Of a DNA stretch of 64,000 bases, positions 49,406-62,439 are shown piece after piece (position 1 is the first letter of the stretch; each line of letters begins with the position of its first letter). The stretch comes from Neelides folsomi (lineage: Eukaryota; Arthropoda; Collembola; Neelipleona; Neelidae): positions 1-64,000 of the forward strand of contig JAQGBZ010000194.1 in NCBI GenBank assembly GCA_034687125.1, read 5' to 3'. A program made the position numbers and the translations under genes. Below the pieces are notes generated by a model. It was not told the DNA's origin, did not search any database, and saw only the letters and a program-made list of their open reading frames with translations.

Positions 49406-52400
49406 AATTTCAAAACTTTTTGGGACAAATTTATTTATTTGCAATTCTCACGTTCGAAGGACATAACGAGTCTTCTTTCATAAATATATTTTATACATAT
49501 GCTTTAATGCGAACATGAGTTGGGAATTTGTGGATTTGGAAACTTCGCATGGTGTAAAGATTAGTTTCCTTCCAAGTCCTCGTTTGCACAAGGCAAATCT
49601 GGAAACTGAACCTGACGCAAATACTCAACACTTCCTCAACTCTCAAAACTCATCATGTAAAGTAAACAGAAATATGTTCGGTGATGTGTACTTTGGATAG
49701 GATGTGTGGTCCTACACAAATGTGCATCATTTGTACACCCTGTTTGTATCAACTATTGAAATTTGATTTTTGGCAAAGGGTCTTTCCCCATTTCCGCCGT
49801 TCCTTTTACCACTTTCTCCCTCATTCTCTTCTTGAGTAAAATGTGGTTGTGTGCATAAGTACAAGTGCTTGGCCATCACATGGATTTATATTATATGAGG
49901 GTTCGTGAATCAGAAAGCCGGTCGGGGACACCCAAAAGGGGAATTCTCCCATTCCGCATTCAACGATGCACAATGAGTATTGAACCCCTTGGGAAAATAA
50001 AATTCCCTCACTTACAATGCTCCCCCAAAATTTCTCGTTGTGCAGGAAGAGGGAATGAGGAAGGTCGAGGAATAAAATTAATCCACTCGGTCCAAAAATG
50101 AGCGTCAGTAAAAACCTCCAGACTTTAGGATAGAAAAGATACGTTTGTTCTGTCAATTCATTTGAACGAGCACAAGATAGAGAAAAGACGAATGTGATTG
50201 AGGGATGTACAAGATAACATATATAGTATATGGCTATTTTGTCTATCTTTTGTTTACACATACCATATATATGGTAAAAAAGAATAGGTATAGAGTATGG
50301 AGACTTTAAAGACACTTTGTTATTGGATAGAATGTATCAGTATTTGATCCGGCGAGAGAGTCGTTCATAGGAAGAGTAATAGAGGCAAATGGGTTTGAAA
50401 TTGACTTAGCATGCAGCGGGGTGATCTATTTCGCAGTGAGAGTGTCAAGTCAATGGGGAGCTCGATGAGACAAAGAATGTCCGAGGTCCCTCAATTTATT
50501 TTCCAGCAGGATATTATTCACGAGAGTGGAGGGAAAGTAAGAAGGGAATTTACGCTGTCCGATCCTAAGAAGGCCCACGTCTCCTCGAGCTCCTTAAGTC
50601 TCTCTGATCTCCTTCCCCACCCGTCGATAGGGTCGAATCAATAAAAACGAGATTCCAACTCCCATCATTCTTCACAAGGCACATTTTTCCATTCTTTATT
50701 ATCAACTACACTAAAAAAGACCCTTATAGCATCATACAATCCATACATACTATGTACTCGTATACACTCGTATATAGAGTAATGTATGGAATACGAACGA
50801 CTCATCTTTGTGTTTGAAAAAAAACATCTTGATAGGTCGTGCAATATGCATAATATCTGACATGATGTCAAGATAAATTTATTTGATATGTGAGCGTTAG
50901 ATGATTTTTATTAAATAATAAAGGAATTTGTTAAATTGTAAGTTGATACGTGGATGAAGCTACGGGAGAGCAGAAGGAAATGAATAAGGAAAAGGAAAAA
51001 TGTAGGATCATAAACTATAAAGTTATGTCGAACGTCCTCAATTGCTTTGAGGATATTGGAACTCGGATTCTGAATCTGCATTGTAGTACGGGAAAAAAGC
51101 CCGATATTTCATTTTTCACAAGTCCAAGAGTCCAACCTTGTTTGCGTTAAGGCTCCCTAGCCCACTTTCTCCATTCCGCATTCTATTGAATTGAAATGAA
51201 AGGAAAGTTTTCCCATTTGTTCTCTTTCTACTTTCACATTCTTCCATTACTCGACTTCACATGCTCATCCTCACTCCCGCTCGAATTTACAAAGCCCACT
51301 TAAGGAGATATAAGGAGAACGGAAATGGTCAAGTAGGTTAATTTTCATTTCATTTTCAATCGGTCAAAAGAGATGAAATGAAAGTTGAGGGCAGATTGTA
51401 TTTGTTTTTCTTTCAAATTCCATCCTTTATTTATTTTTTCCCATTTTAAACTTTTCCTTTGATTTAAAGGAATTTATGACATTTAATTTGAATCTTACAT
51501 TGCTCAAATAGTTTCAAGTTTCGAGTGACTTGTGGGTGGGCGAGTTGAATATTAGCCGAAATTAGAAATTTGAGCCAATAAAGTTTAAGATAGAGATTGA
51601 AACTACAAAGGCTACTTTTATAAATAAATTTCCAGCGTCTCATTTGAATGAAACTTTGATCTTCCATTTCATTTTAATTTATGTGGAATGGAGCTCAAAG
51701 GTCAACATCTCTTGATTTATTGATGGATCGATACTTCCAATTAGATTCCATCAGGAAGAATTGAGCCGAGAGGAAATCCGTGATACGAACCAGAACTTTC
51801 AACCTTTTTCTCATATCAAACTTTGTTTCTTTCAAAAGATTTAAAATATCGTGGGTTCCTATAAAATACAATATAAACAGCTAAGTATTTATGCAATACA
51901 ACTACATTCGTTTTGTTTTTTCCACATTCTTTGTATTTCTTCTACCTTGATCGCCACTTTATCCAACTATTTGAGAAATTGGTGAATATCTATAGTATAC
52001 CATACATATAGGACATGTCTAAACATTTGAATTTAAATAGAGAACTCATTTATTATATTACATAAATATAATGCACACGAATCACAAAAGTTTAATTTAC
52101 ATCCACCATTTAATAATTCTACTTTTTCAAATACAAATGGTGTATTATGTAAATCGATTAATATGTAGGATATGTAAAACAAATTGAAATGTTTATAAAT
52201 TAATTAGTTTAAAAGAATCACTTTTTTAACCAATTATAAAATTAATATTACATAATCTATAGTTAACTATAAATAATAGTCAAGATCAATAAAATTCAAT
52301 TTATTTATAAGTATTGGGAAGACTATAGAATTTTGCATGGTTTTGGGAGGAAAGAATCTCTCTAAGGACCCTACTCGAAATGGATTTATATTTATGCAGG

Positions 52401-55400
52401 AGTAGATGGAGGATGTTCGGAAGCAATCTCCATAATCATGTCTCAGGTTAGAAAATATCTCAGGGATCGGTGGAAGCTCCCAAACGATCTCTCGGCCTCC
52501 GTTAGATTCTTTGAGAATATATTGGAGGGAACAAGGAGTTAAGTGAAGAGAAATTTGGATCTCCGAATCTACTTCTCCTCTAAACGGATTTGAAGTTGAA
52601 GTCGCCCAGAGGTATTGAATAACCCAGTGGTTTCGCCATCCCAAATGCTCATCCCCTGACGTCCCCATCTGTCAATACTTCGTTGAGTGTAGGAAGGAGG
52701 AACAGGCCGCCCTTGAGGGCATACATATGGAAATTAACTGAGGATGCGGCAGGATCCGAGTATATGGGAAGAGAAGCCCCTCCGGAAAAGTTCTAGATCT
52801 GTCCATTTTCCTCTCTATTACTCCAATCCAATCCTATGCACAATCCTATCTTCCCGGAAAGCATTTGTCGGGAACTTGAAATGGTCATTGAACATGCGAG
52901 GGAAGGCAGATTGTGCACTTGCAAACACGAAACCTCCCCTTTGGAACAAAACATATAATATTGTTCAATGGATCAAATAATAACTGCTTGTACTTTAAAT
53001 GGCTCAACTGCAATGTGTTCCAAGATATGGAATACCTTTACAATTTTTGATTTTATTCTTTAATGACATTTTCTTGTTTTCAATCCTTCAATTCTTGACG
53101 CTATTTTTCGAGGTCTTGTGCTGTTAGCGAGAAAAAAGAAATTTCGCCCAACACGGAATCAATAGAAGGTTTTTGCGGTCTGGAAATGGCATGGGTATAT
53201 CAGATATATGATATCCGATTCTTTCACGTGAGCCATTGAAAAAAATGTATAGTGGAAGTACGTGTGTGGTTGGGAGGATCGAAAAATGTTACAATTGTCC
53301 GCTCATTCCATTCTCGTAACATGGGATTGCGGATCGTAAGAGTCTTTTCTCTCTAAACCCAAGGTTCCCAATGACGTGAGATTGGCTATCTATAAGTAAT
53401 ATTATATCTATGAGCCTTCTGATGGTGTTCATTTTGATTCCTAAGATATTTTAACTCATCTCCACAGATAAGAAAATATAGAAAGCTAAAAAGATAGAAA
53501 ATTATAGTTTGAGGTTACGGCTTCTCGGCTTTACTCACTGCATTATGGATAGTTATATGAAAGTATGCGTGCGAGTCTACCCAATATCATTCTGCTATTG
53601 TTGGTAAAGGGGTAGCGGAGACGTGTAGGGGTATTATCGTTGATAGATATGAGATTCTTTCTGGATCAGGAGATCCCGATAAATCTGATCTGAGCTGAAC
53701 TAAACTGATCTATCACTCTTCTACCCTTCTTCCCGGCCCATTCCAGCAATGTTACAAATGGCCCACCCCGGGGTCCAACGGGTCTTCTTGGCTGGAAAAT
53801 AAATGTATTATTATAGGCATGTTTCAATCGGATTCCTCCGGCGGCTTCATTGGCGGCTATTAGTCTTTGATATTATTAGATTCCTCATCCTCCACATTTA
53901 ATGAAAGGGAAAGAGTCGCGTAGGACTCAAACGTAAGTCATTTTCCTTTTTGATATTATTGAATTTGTGCGAAAAATGAGGAATTTCATAAGAAAAAGTG
54001 AGATATGACCAATCTGATCAGTCCCTTTCTTATTGCATCCGCACTATCATCTTTGACCCAGAATCCAGCTGTTGGTGTCCGGATGTTCTTCCAATTCTTT
54101 CATGTGTGTTACTAATGGTTTTAGGTGAAAGAGCGGTTGGGTCGTTGGGAGGAAAAGTCTTAGGTAGGGGATAGAGATAGGGAGAAAGCGTTGGTATAAA
54201 GGGTGGTTCAGGCCGTATGGAGGTTTCCACACATTCTCCTCGTTCTTAAGATGGATGATCTGCAGAGTCGGGAAAAAAGTGAACGTGAGAAGCGAAATTC
54301 TCCTTTGGAAATCCATAAATTAGCGGTGGGACAAATTTCGCTCATGAGGGAGGGTTGTGGGAGCTGGAGAGGAAGCCACATTTAATTACTCTGTTTTACG
54401 AGCTTTTGGATTCCTCGCTGCCTAATAGAATAGATAATAGGGCATAGGAAGAAAACACTCGGACAATCACTTGGTATTGGAATCCTGGAAAATAGATTGC
54501 TTTTTCTCCCTTTGCAATCTCAACGAGAAGAAAATGGGAATGAAATGAGGTCCCTTGTCCTGCATCACATTAAACTTCTTTCTATTCTTTATACGTCTCA
54601 ATATTACCCTTTGACGGCATAGCCACTTAATCATCTACCTTTTAAAGTACCTAAATCATTATTAATTGTACCATCTGTATTATTACATAATGGCCAATTT
54701 TATAATAATGCTTTTTAGTTAAAAAAAACCATTTGGTTGAAATTTCCTTATTGATTGAAAGGAAGGAAATTGGAGTGAACTTGATAGTAAATTGACAAGA
54801 AAGGCTTAGTTTGACATGGGAGGAAAGTAAAGAGATCCGGTTCTTAAAGTAGGAATACAAAAGGAGAAAATTTAGTCTTTCTCTCACTCACAAGTTCCTC
54901 GAGTTCCTCTTTTCTCTCACAGTGTATTTTGGCTCATCCGTCCACTTGAGGCAGACCACAAATGTACAGCTGCATACCATTACGGTTCCCAGTGAAAAAT
55001 TAGGAAATTACTCAACCCATTTTTTCTTTCCAGACAGAAGGCTCTCTTTTCCCACTACTGAATCACCACCAGGGAAAGACCAGCCCTGGTCTGGAAACCT
55101 TTAATATAATTCATGAAGTAAGAAAGGAAGTTATGCGCATACATACCATAGGTTTAGTGTTAGAAATGGTCCCTTATTCCATCTAGAGTAATGGCCAGGG
55201 TCTAGGGCTGAATACGGAATGGTGGAGTGTGAAAAGTGGGAATGGAGATGAGATTCCTTTCACTAATACTAATTATTCCGAATCAGACGAGAATGTAATT
55301 AATGTCAAATGGGGAAGGATCGAGCTTTATTAAACCCGGTTTACTGCACCACGGCTCCCCGCAACCCCTCAGCCACCCGACCTGATAAAATATTGCTCAA

Positions 55401-56807
55401 GTGACCCTTTTATTACATTGCGACCTCTCGTTTAGTCACTTTAGAACGTGAGGGTTATTTTTATTTAATCAGGAATTCGGGAATCAATTTGTTACTTTTA
55501 ATTGTTGTATTTAATCCCCTTTATTAATATGGCGTTAAAGTATCTTGTGTAATCAAAATTCCAATTTAATAATTACTAAAATAGCTTAATTGAAAATATT
55601 TAGTTATTATTTATTTTATGTGGTTTAATTAACGAGAATATTTATTCAGAGAATTAAATGTATAAAGCGGAGAAATGTAGATCATAAACCGTCTTTAATT
55701 TTCTTTGATGCGGTTTGACCCCCTAAAGTAAAAAGTTATTAATTTACCAAATTGCATTTTATCAATATTAACATTTATATTGTTTTGGATGTGCCGATGA
55801 GGTTGGTGAACATTTAAAGCACGTTTGCTCAGCCCTTTGTAAATTACAAATAAATATGGGCGACTGATGAACGACGGATAATTGCTTTTGAACTTATTTA
55901 ATTAAACCTAAAAGCAGCCCCGGGATATTTCTACGACTATTTGTACAATAATTGGAAAGGGGTGAAATTAATTAATGGGGTTTAATAGGAAACAAACGTA
56001 TTTTATGCGGCGTACTCCTGCCGAGTCTTGAGAAAATCAACTGCCAGTCCTTTGTTTATTTCTCTTTATTTATTATGATAAACAGAGGGGAGATGCAGCT
56101 TAGAAACTTTGAGTAAAGAAACTTCCAATGTGTTAATTCAATATTCGAACACTGCATTTATTATCTGTCTTAATTCCTTTTAATGTTGAAACTTTTCCGT
56201 TTTATGGGGACTGGAGTGTTGGCAATTTCTACAAATGACATGATGTCCACCATCCAATCGGCCCTTTCATATCGAGCTTAACATAGGGGTTAGAAGAGCG
56301 GGGGTAAAAGGATTGGCATCTTTTGATCTCTTTTTATATAAAACTCTTCGTTGATCTCGGAAATGTTTGAGTGAAGAGGGAAATAAATATATAAGAGAGT
56401 TCAAAGTGTCATTGCAGTTTGGGACTTGAAACTCCAAGCCGCATTTCTTGAGAGTTGACACAAAGTCTTGGATGTAAATTGATTCGGGTAGTTACATTCT
56501 CAAAAAGATGTTCAAAGGCTCCGGATTTCGGACCAAAGAATTCTGATAAAGAAATGTTTCAAACTTCCCATCTTTACTTCACTCAACAAAGAGAGGAAAA
56601 TAACCACTGTCGAAAATTTTATTACACATGGGACAAATAAATTTCATGTGGGATTCATTCAACTCTTGAAAACTTCGGCATAAATCCACGCTCACTTTTG
56701 ATTCGAACTTTTGTAAGGTACTATAATTATTAAGCCCTTTTATAATTTTTCATTTTATATATTATATACATATCATCATTATAAATAAAGATATTAGGTA
56801 AAAAGAT

Positions 56808-56825
56808 ACACACACACACACACAC
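56808..56825. repeat. (AC)9 microsatellite
   Basis: Nine perfect AC units. Confidence 0.85.
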
Positions 56826-59800
56826 GATGTAATTCACTCAGTCATTCAGTTTGGACTTTTATTCCACCTCGTTAAAAGTTTTCCTCTCTCATAAATCTTT
56901 AATAAAATAGTTTATAATGGATTTAAGCAGTGAATAAATAATGAGATAAATTCCACTTCTGTCCGCTTCATTATTCTTGGAATAAGAAGAATGTGGAAAA
57001 GTATTCATTCAAGTGGTTCACCTACTTGGGCTTATCTAGCAATATTTCTGGTCGTATTTGGGAGTTTAGGACAAGGAAGGTAGTGCCAAGGGAGAAATGA
57101 GCCTGTGGAGAACTGACTCTTCCCACAAGATTAAAGGACTCGATGTGGAAAGTTTTCCCAATTATGCGGGGCATTTCAGGGAACGATCGAATCATTTTTA
57201 TCGGTCTTTCTCCGTCCTTCGTGGATATACTTCACTCTAGATGAGATAAAATACATTGGTGATTGAGAGCTTAGCGGCTCTAACGGATCCAATTTTGAAT
57301 ATCTTCTAAAAACTCTGTGAGGGCTCTGTTGGACGGGATCCGTTGGAAGGAGGAGAAATGGTGAATGGTAATGGCTATGAGATTGTCCATAACTCTCGCC
57401 CTTCAACTCTGACGACTTTCTCTTTAGTAGTACACTGGGTCTCTGGTTCCAACCAAGTTTCTTCGTTGAGGAATAAGCTATGGAAAGAGTATATATTTAT
57501 AATATACATTTATATTATTAAAGACTCAATTTCATCACTGGGTCCCTTAAACTCTTCGTTTCCCTTTAAATTCCTTTTTTACATTCTAAATATGTATTAC
57601 CAAGGATGGAGGCGTTTTAGACGAAAGAGTCCTTTGGCTCACTTTCCCTATTCCCTTTTCTCTCTACTCGAATGATATAGATGAAGGCAATTGGGGTACA
57701 TGGGTTGAGTCTAATGGCCCCAGTTGACGTTCTCCCTTTTTACCCAGAGTGAGAAAAATTTGAGGCAATAAAATGAACCTTCTGGCAGTTCACCGGGATA
57801 TACTTTATTTACTTATTACGTCCCTCCTTCCGCACCCCATTATTTACAATACCAAGAGGTATAGAGACCCACTTGCTCAAATTCCTCTTTCATTCAATCT
57901 CACCGGTGCTCCACTTTCTTAAATTATTTTATACGTTCCCCTCGTCTTTTATTAATCCCACTCATAGTGGGTTTCCAAAAGGAAAAGGCTTCTCGACTTT
58001 TATGAATTATCTATTTGCAAACATAGAGGTCGAGGAACCGATGTGTATTTTTTGCATATTTATTCGATAAAAAATTTATAAATTCCTTTTTATTTTTCTG
58101 ATGCAGTTGTGCAATATGTCCACAAATAAATAATAAAAATATTTATTGTGACCTACTTATTTACAATCTTTAAAATTTTCTTTACTCTATGCCGATGTTT
58201 GATGTATAAAATTTCTGTTTGCTTTGAATGATTTCGATTTTATAAAGCGAAATTGGTACACTCATATTAAGGTCCTTTATGATGAAGAGGGTGAGATAAT
58301 TAAATTGTAAGACCTTTTGATTCAATTTTAATCAAGGGTCTCTTTAATCCAATTTCAATATACCCACCCCTATTGATGTTTTTTATTGTAAAAATCTAAT
58401 TTAGTCACGCTTTGTGAATTAATTTCATACATGCATAATTGAATGAGAATAGTGGCAAATTCTCTCAAATTTTAGATACACGAACTTCATTTATATCGAG
58501 CCAAGTTGTGTCTGAAACTTCATGGAATTCTTCATAAGATTTACAATTGATAAAATGAGCTTTTAACGAAGGTTTCATTCATGCAAATGATTGGAATTAC
58601 CAATAGAGCTCACCATATGGTTTTTCCATGTTATTCCTCTTTCATGAATATTAATTACATTAATTTGTCTTTTCATAACATGTTTAGATATGCAGATATG
58701 AAGTATGGATGTAAAACTCACTTGCATGGGGAGTGAGTTGGAAATGTCTTGATTCAATAGGATTGAAATGAATCATTTCAATTTTCCTGCATATGTTCCT
58801 CACTATTATTAAACACATCAGTCTCAGACGCTAGGAGAATGCGAGAGAGTGTGAGAATGGTTCTTGTGATGATCCCTATTAGTTGATATAGGGTCTTTCC
58901 CCCTGCGGTTGCCACTAAAGTTAGCCTTATTCCTCAAGAGGAACTTCTGGTATGGAGCGGTAATTTGATAGATGTGAGTTCCGAGTTAGAAGTTCATTCA
59001 TCGTTCCTCATTGGAGGGCGAAGGATAAATCAATTATCGGTAAAAGAGGGGGGAGTGAAATACAGAAGGAGAGTGAGAGGGAAGGAGCTTTTATAATACA
59101 AATACAAAAGCGGGGGAAATGTATAAATCTCTTCAACCAGTAATACTTTCTTTTCTGAAAGGACCTTCTAAATAAAATATATACATACAAAGATCTAAAA
59201 AGAATAAATATACTGCATAGCTTACAAAATAGAAAACATAAGCTATAACATTACATAAATGTTAGTGGAGAAAGAGCCAAATTCCAAGATTCCATTTTTC
59301 CTATGTGGGAATGAAGTCTCGATGTCAGAGTACGACCTTCTTTTCATTTAACATCAGGGTGTATTCACTGAGAAAACACTCTATGAATTCTTTTCTCATT
59401 CAGTCATTCAGCAAATGAGAAGAGAAAATAAACTACAATACCAATATATCACTCCTAATGTAATATGTTCAAATCTTCCAATACATATTTAAAGTTTGTT
59501 TTTACTTAAGAACACAAAATATTGTATGTAATAATAATATAAATATTTATAATAAACTTGAATTTGGCTAAATATTAAATTTCAACACTAAAGGAGTTTA
59601 ATGCAATAATGATTATGAGATTTTTTGTTTACAACTTTTTCTATTTTATTCCTTCTTTTGGGCTAAAAAAACAAAAGGCAGAATAAAGTATTGTAACATC
59701 AAAAGGTCTTTTTTTCCTTATGAAATATCTATTTAAGTCTACATGTTCCCCGTTGCAAGAGGTATTAAATAAAAAGAATTTCGAGAAAGCAATTTGAACT

Positions 59801-60453
59801 CGAAACTCTTCCCAACATCCTGCTTATAAATAAGTAATAATGGGATGATATATAGAAATGTGGGCCTTATAAGACCTCTTCCATTAAATTGTTTTCCCTA
59901 AGTGCAAAATTGCACTAATGTTCATAACAATATAATTTGGCACAATGAAAACGGGGTAAATCTTTTGAGTTTATTTTAAGGGCAAAATAAAGGCGTCTGG
60001 TCTGGGGTATTAAATTACGTGAAAAGAGACTCACTTTTATATCATTATTACTTCTTTCTGCTGCTCTTGCTCCTACAACTCTAGTTCAAGTTGAGAGAAA
60101 ATAAGATCATATAACTTCATCAATAATAAGTACACTCAATTTCACTTTTCTCAACCTCCTTCCGACATGTATCTTGGGAGTTGTTACATGCATTTCTTTT
60201 ATTGATGTTTTGCCTCAACCTTCTTTTTCTTACCCATTTTCTTCTCTTAATTTGAATATAAGGTTCCCACAAGGAGGGAAACTTTTAAATTAAAAAGTTA
60301 TTTTTAATAAAAAAAATATTTTCAACAGGGCTAATTAAATGCTGAATTATATTGTACTTGGCTACTCTACTAAAAGGGTTCTTGTACTTATAAAATGAAT
60401 TACCTATGTAATACATAAGTGGGTAATATGGGTTCAATGGGAATACAATTTTG

Positions 60454-60467
60454 TATATATATATATA
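60454..60467. repeat. (TA)7 microsatellite
   Basis: Seven perfect TA units within an AT-rich context. Confidence 0.85.
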
Positions 60468-62403
60468 ATTTTGGTATAAGATTTTATTCCTATTTGTTTT
60501 TATTACCAATTGAACATATTTCAAATCACCATCTAGGAATTTTAGGAAATTAACAATAATGTTGGAAGGAAGGTAAAAACTATTAAGATTCGATATATTC
60601 GAGTGCTTGAAAAAATGCCTTTAACTAACTCTGATCCGCACAATGGTAATTTTGTGTAGAAATGTTCATTTTGGTCATTTAGACGGAGAAAGCTAGTATA
60701 AACCTGCAGACGCAAATTGGCAGTGTCCGATTAGTTTAACAAGCCAATAGTCACGGGGGAGATTCGTAAATGGACAGGGGGGATTTCTTTTTATGCATTG
60801 ATGAAAATTGTATCGGAAAAGAATGCAATTAAGGAAGGGGAGAAAAATTCTCGAGGTAGAAATTGAATCAAAGGAAGTATCTAATCTCATTGGACTGAAA
60901 CGCTCTCCGACCATTTACACATACCAACTCTTAAAAATAAAGGGGGAGTGAAAGGAAAGAACGAGTTGGTAAACGTTAATACCTAATCCATTCAACATAA
61001 AAATTCATTATATGAAAAAATCACTCCATAAACTCATGTCCAGTCAATGAAGAAAATGAAAGATTAGATGTTGGAGACTATGTAAAATATTATTACACAA
61101 TGAGATTTGATCTCACTTAATGTTAGTAAGCTTTTTATAATATATGTAACTTAAACCTAATTTAGTTTTAAATAAGAACGTATTGTATACCTATACATTA
61201 TGTATAATACATTTCTAAAAGACAAATCAAATATTTCTTATAAATTCTGACTCATTTTCATTGTATTTAAATTTTTTAGAGTTTTATGACTTTAGAACCC
61301 TTCAAAAATACTCAAGATGTTGTTGAACTTTTGACTTACAAAGTTTTTTCCCAAATATTTATTTTCATTTGAACTATATAAAATATACCATAGTAGGTAT
61401 GGACCATACATACATAGTTTGTTAGGTTTCTTTCATTTTTCAATTTAAGCTGGAAAAATAATGGTTTTTATTGTGGGGAGAGGATCAGGTTGTTGAAGGA
61501 AAAGAATATGAGAAAATCCGGATTTATTCCACAAGGTTTAATCCATGAGGGTGAGGGAGCAAATTGAACCAATAAGAGAGGAAAAAGTAAGTATTAGAGT
61601 TCCGTCTGAGGGTCGACATGGGCATTTATTTCATCGTCATTTTCCTCCTCCCTTTCCGTCCCTCTTATGAACTTTCATTTGAGTAAGAGTGTTTGAGCAT
61701 ATTAACTCTCAATGTCCCACTCTCCCTTTATTCGCCCAGGGGTTCTGAGGAAGAAAATTACAAGTCAATGATTCCCATACAAGAACCATCTGGTTTCGAC
61801 ACTTTGGATTTGCACTTTTCACAGAACTTTCCCTGAACATTTCCTATTGCTATTGCTCATATCATACCATTCCTCATATTAACAAATATACTCAATTGGT
61901 ATTACTTATGTGTATATTTTACAAGTGAACCAAATGGCGTGTAGATGTTGTAATGGTCCAGGACTTGTAGGTATTAATATGTTGTTTCATTTCCTTCGGG
62001 GTGGTTGTTATATTATTAGGGAAACAAGTTAGGAAAGCGAAAGTCATTTTGTTCAACTCTCCGTCGCTCCGGGGCTAGAGAAATAACAAAGAGCTGGGGG
62101 AGATGAGCGATTAAGGAGATTAGGAGGATTAGGAAGATAAGGAACAACTCAAACTCTCCCACTCCCATTGATTAATTAAAGTATAATCTTTTGATCCTGC
62201 TTATTATTTCACTGAATCACGGAATTGTGGTCTCCTTCCAGGTGTTCTCCCTCACTCATCAATTATTCCCAAATTTGTTCCAAAGGTTTCATTAAGCTGT
62301 TACAAACTATTTTATTCAATGAATTATATCTACATGCCCGTATTTATCAAATATTTTCTCACACTAAATCTTCTTAAATTCGTTGTTTCCGACCGGTATT
62401 TAT

Positions 62404-62439
62404 AATTATTTATTCAATTATTTATTCAATTATTTATTC
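62404..62439. repeat. Three perfect tandem copies of a 12-mer
   Basis: AATTATTTATTC is repeated three times without a mismatch (62404-62415, 62416-62427, 62428-62439). The lack of divergence suggests a recent or actively mutating minisatellite. Confidence 0.9.

Noticed and set aside
49821-50315. Longest open frame in the gene-poor half (minus strand, 164 codons)
   Set aside because: The product is aromatic- and leucine-rich without a recognisable domain, the opposite strand is also stop-poor there, and a frame of this length is only mildly unexpected in 40 kb.
57343-57675. 110-codon plus-strand open frame
   Set aside because: The middle is a low-complexity Ile/Tyr run from a TA-rich tract, and no domain or splice context supports it.
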